Assembly (NCBI RefSeq): GCF_001468465.1
Contig: NZ_LNSA01000001.1
Location: forward strand, 186,001-250,000
Reading direction: 5' to 3'
DNA length: 64,000 bases
Source: Sphingopyxis sp. H115
GTDB lineage: Bacteria > Pseudomonadota > Alphaproteobacteria > Sphingomonadales > Sphingomonadaceae
Part shown: positions 63,649 to 64,000 of the stretch, piece by piece
Layout: each line of letters starts with the position of its first letter
Numbering within the stretch: position 1 is the stretch's first letter
The notes under the pieces: model-generated
Told to the model about the DNA's origin: nothing
What the model saw: only the letters and a program-made list of their open reading frames with translations
The model's database searches: none
Made by a program: the position numbers and the translations under genes

Positions 63649-64000
63649 ATGCTGACGACCCACCCTTTCGATGACGACAAGCTCCGCGAGGAGTGCGGCG
63701 TTTTTGGTATTCATGGCGCTGACAGCGCCGCCGCGGTTGTCGCGTTGGGCCTGCACGCCCTGCAACACCGTGGACAGGAGGCCGCAGGCATCACCGCCTT
63801 CGACGGCAAGGAATTCCACACCCACCGCGCGATGGGCCATGTCGCTGGCAATTTCGACCGCGACGACATCATGCGCCAACTGGCCGGTGCGTCGGCGGTT
63901 GGTCACGTCCGTTATTCGACGACGGGCGAGACCGCGCTGCGCAACGTGCAGCCGCTGTTCGCCGACCTGGCGACCGGCGGCTTTGCGGTTGCCCACAATG
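63649..64000 (+). CDS. purF: Amidophosphoribosyltransferase, 5' part (continues beyond the window)
   Basis: The first 117 codons of glutamine PRPP amidotransferase, which makes phosphoribosylamine at the start of purine synthesis. A 15-residue propeptide (MLTTHPFDDDKLREE) precedes Cys16, the N-terminal nucleophile of the glutaminase, in EECGVFGI. ALQHRGQEAAGI and GHVRYSTTGE follow and are characteristic. The gene runs off the right edge. It is divergent from hisI. Confidence 0.95.
   Translation, partial: MLTTHPFDDDKLREECGVFGIHGADSAAAVVALGLHALQHRGQEAAGITAFDGKEFHTHRAMGHVAGNFDRDDIMRQLAGASAVGHVRYSTTGETALRNVQPLFADLATGGFAVAHN

Overview
The window is GC-rich, densely packed chromosomal DNA from an alphaproteobacterium, most likely a sphingomonad (Sphingopyxis/Sphingomonas group). 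Support: the split Fo cluster with separate b and b-prime genes, the order pyrF-trpF-trpB-trpA-accD-folC, and two kinds of intergenic inverted repeat that I recall from sphingomonad genomes (about 16.03 kb and 41.97 kb; 57.77 kb). There is no phage, IS element, CRISPR array or rRNA, and one tRNA gene. The content is mostly housekeeping and central metabolism with a few accessory islands. Species assignment is inference.

Layout. 0-0.7 kb: a glutathione S-transferase gene broken by one in-frame amber codon. 0.7-3.3 kb (minus): Fo ATP synthase operon atpI-atpB-atpE-b'-b with a terminator. 3.4-7.3 kb (minus): ydbH-ynbE-ydbL, an envelope lipid-transport module. 7.4-9.6 kb: radC, an Rnk/GreA-C protein, and two secreted proteins with related leaders, one with EF-hands. 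9.8-17.5 kb (plus): purB, lapA-like, pyrF, trpF, trpB, a 70-residue membrane protein, trpA, accD, folC. 17.4-25 kb: AmpG-like permease, single-domain response regulator, rluB, rsmD, an MHS-type transporter and pcrA. 25-33.5 kb: a DUF4349 lipoprotein, tRNA-Ala(CGC), curA-like reductase, rhlE, a secreted hypothetical, an FAD-linked 2-hydroxyacid dehydrogenase, SapC, an SDHAF4-like (DUF1674) protein and rsmB. 33.5-36.4 kb (minus): a two-gene signalling operon, TIR-TM-SH3b-YARHG followed by TPR/SLOG-like/class III cyclase. 36.5-41.7 kb: a DUF885 peptidase, MFS exporter, cysK and a SleB-like hydrolase. 42-47.8 kb (minus): MDR and SDR oxidoreductases, then the sulfate-activation operon cysD-cysNC-cysQ. 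47.9-58.7 kb: a LysR regulator divergent from a leucine/isovalerate catabolic region (ivd and three small genes; mccB, a DUF4262 gene, mccA, maoC, citE-like) interrupted by an M13 peptidase gene. 58.7-64 kb: phospholipase D, a MerR-regulated acyl-CoA dehydrogenase, a small lipoprotein, hisI, and the 5' end of purF.

How the genes work together. Many neighbours overlap by 1-4 nt (ATGA/GTGA/TGATG), which indicates translationally coupled operons: ydbH/ynbE/ydbL, lapA/pyrF, trpB/orf/trpA/accD, rluB/rsmD, MFS/cysK, TIR/cyclase, cysD/cysNC, ivd/orf/VOC/orf and mccB/DUF4262/mccA/maoC. The most unusual item is the TIR-cyclase pair. Its first protein should span the inner membrane, with a TIR enzyme in the cytoplasm and SH3b plus YARHG domains in the periplasm. 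The second combines TPR-like helices, a SLOG/YspA-like nucleotide-binding region and a class III cyclase with changed specificity residues. It reads as an envelope-sensing nucleotide-signalling system. Domain assignments were made by eye from sequence motifs; no searches were run.
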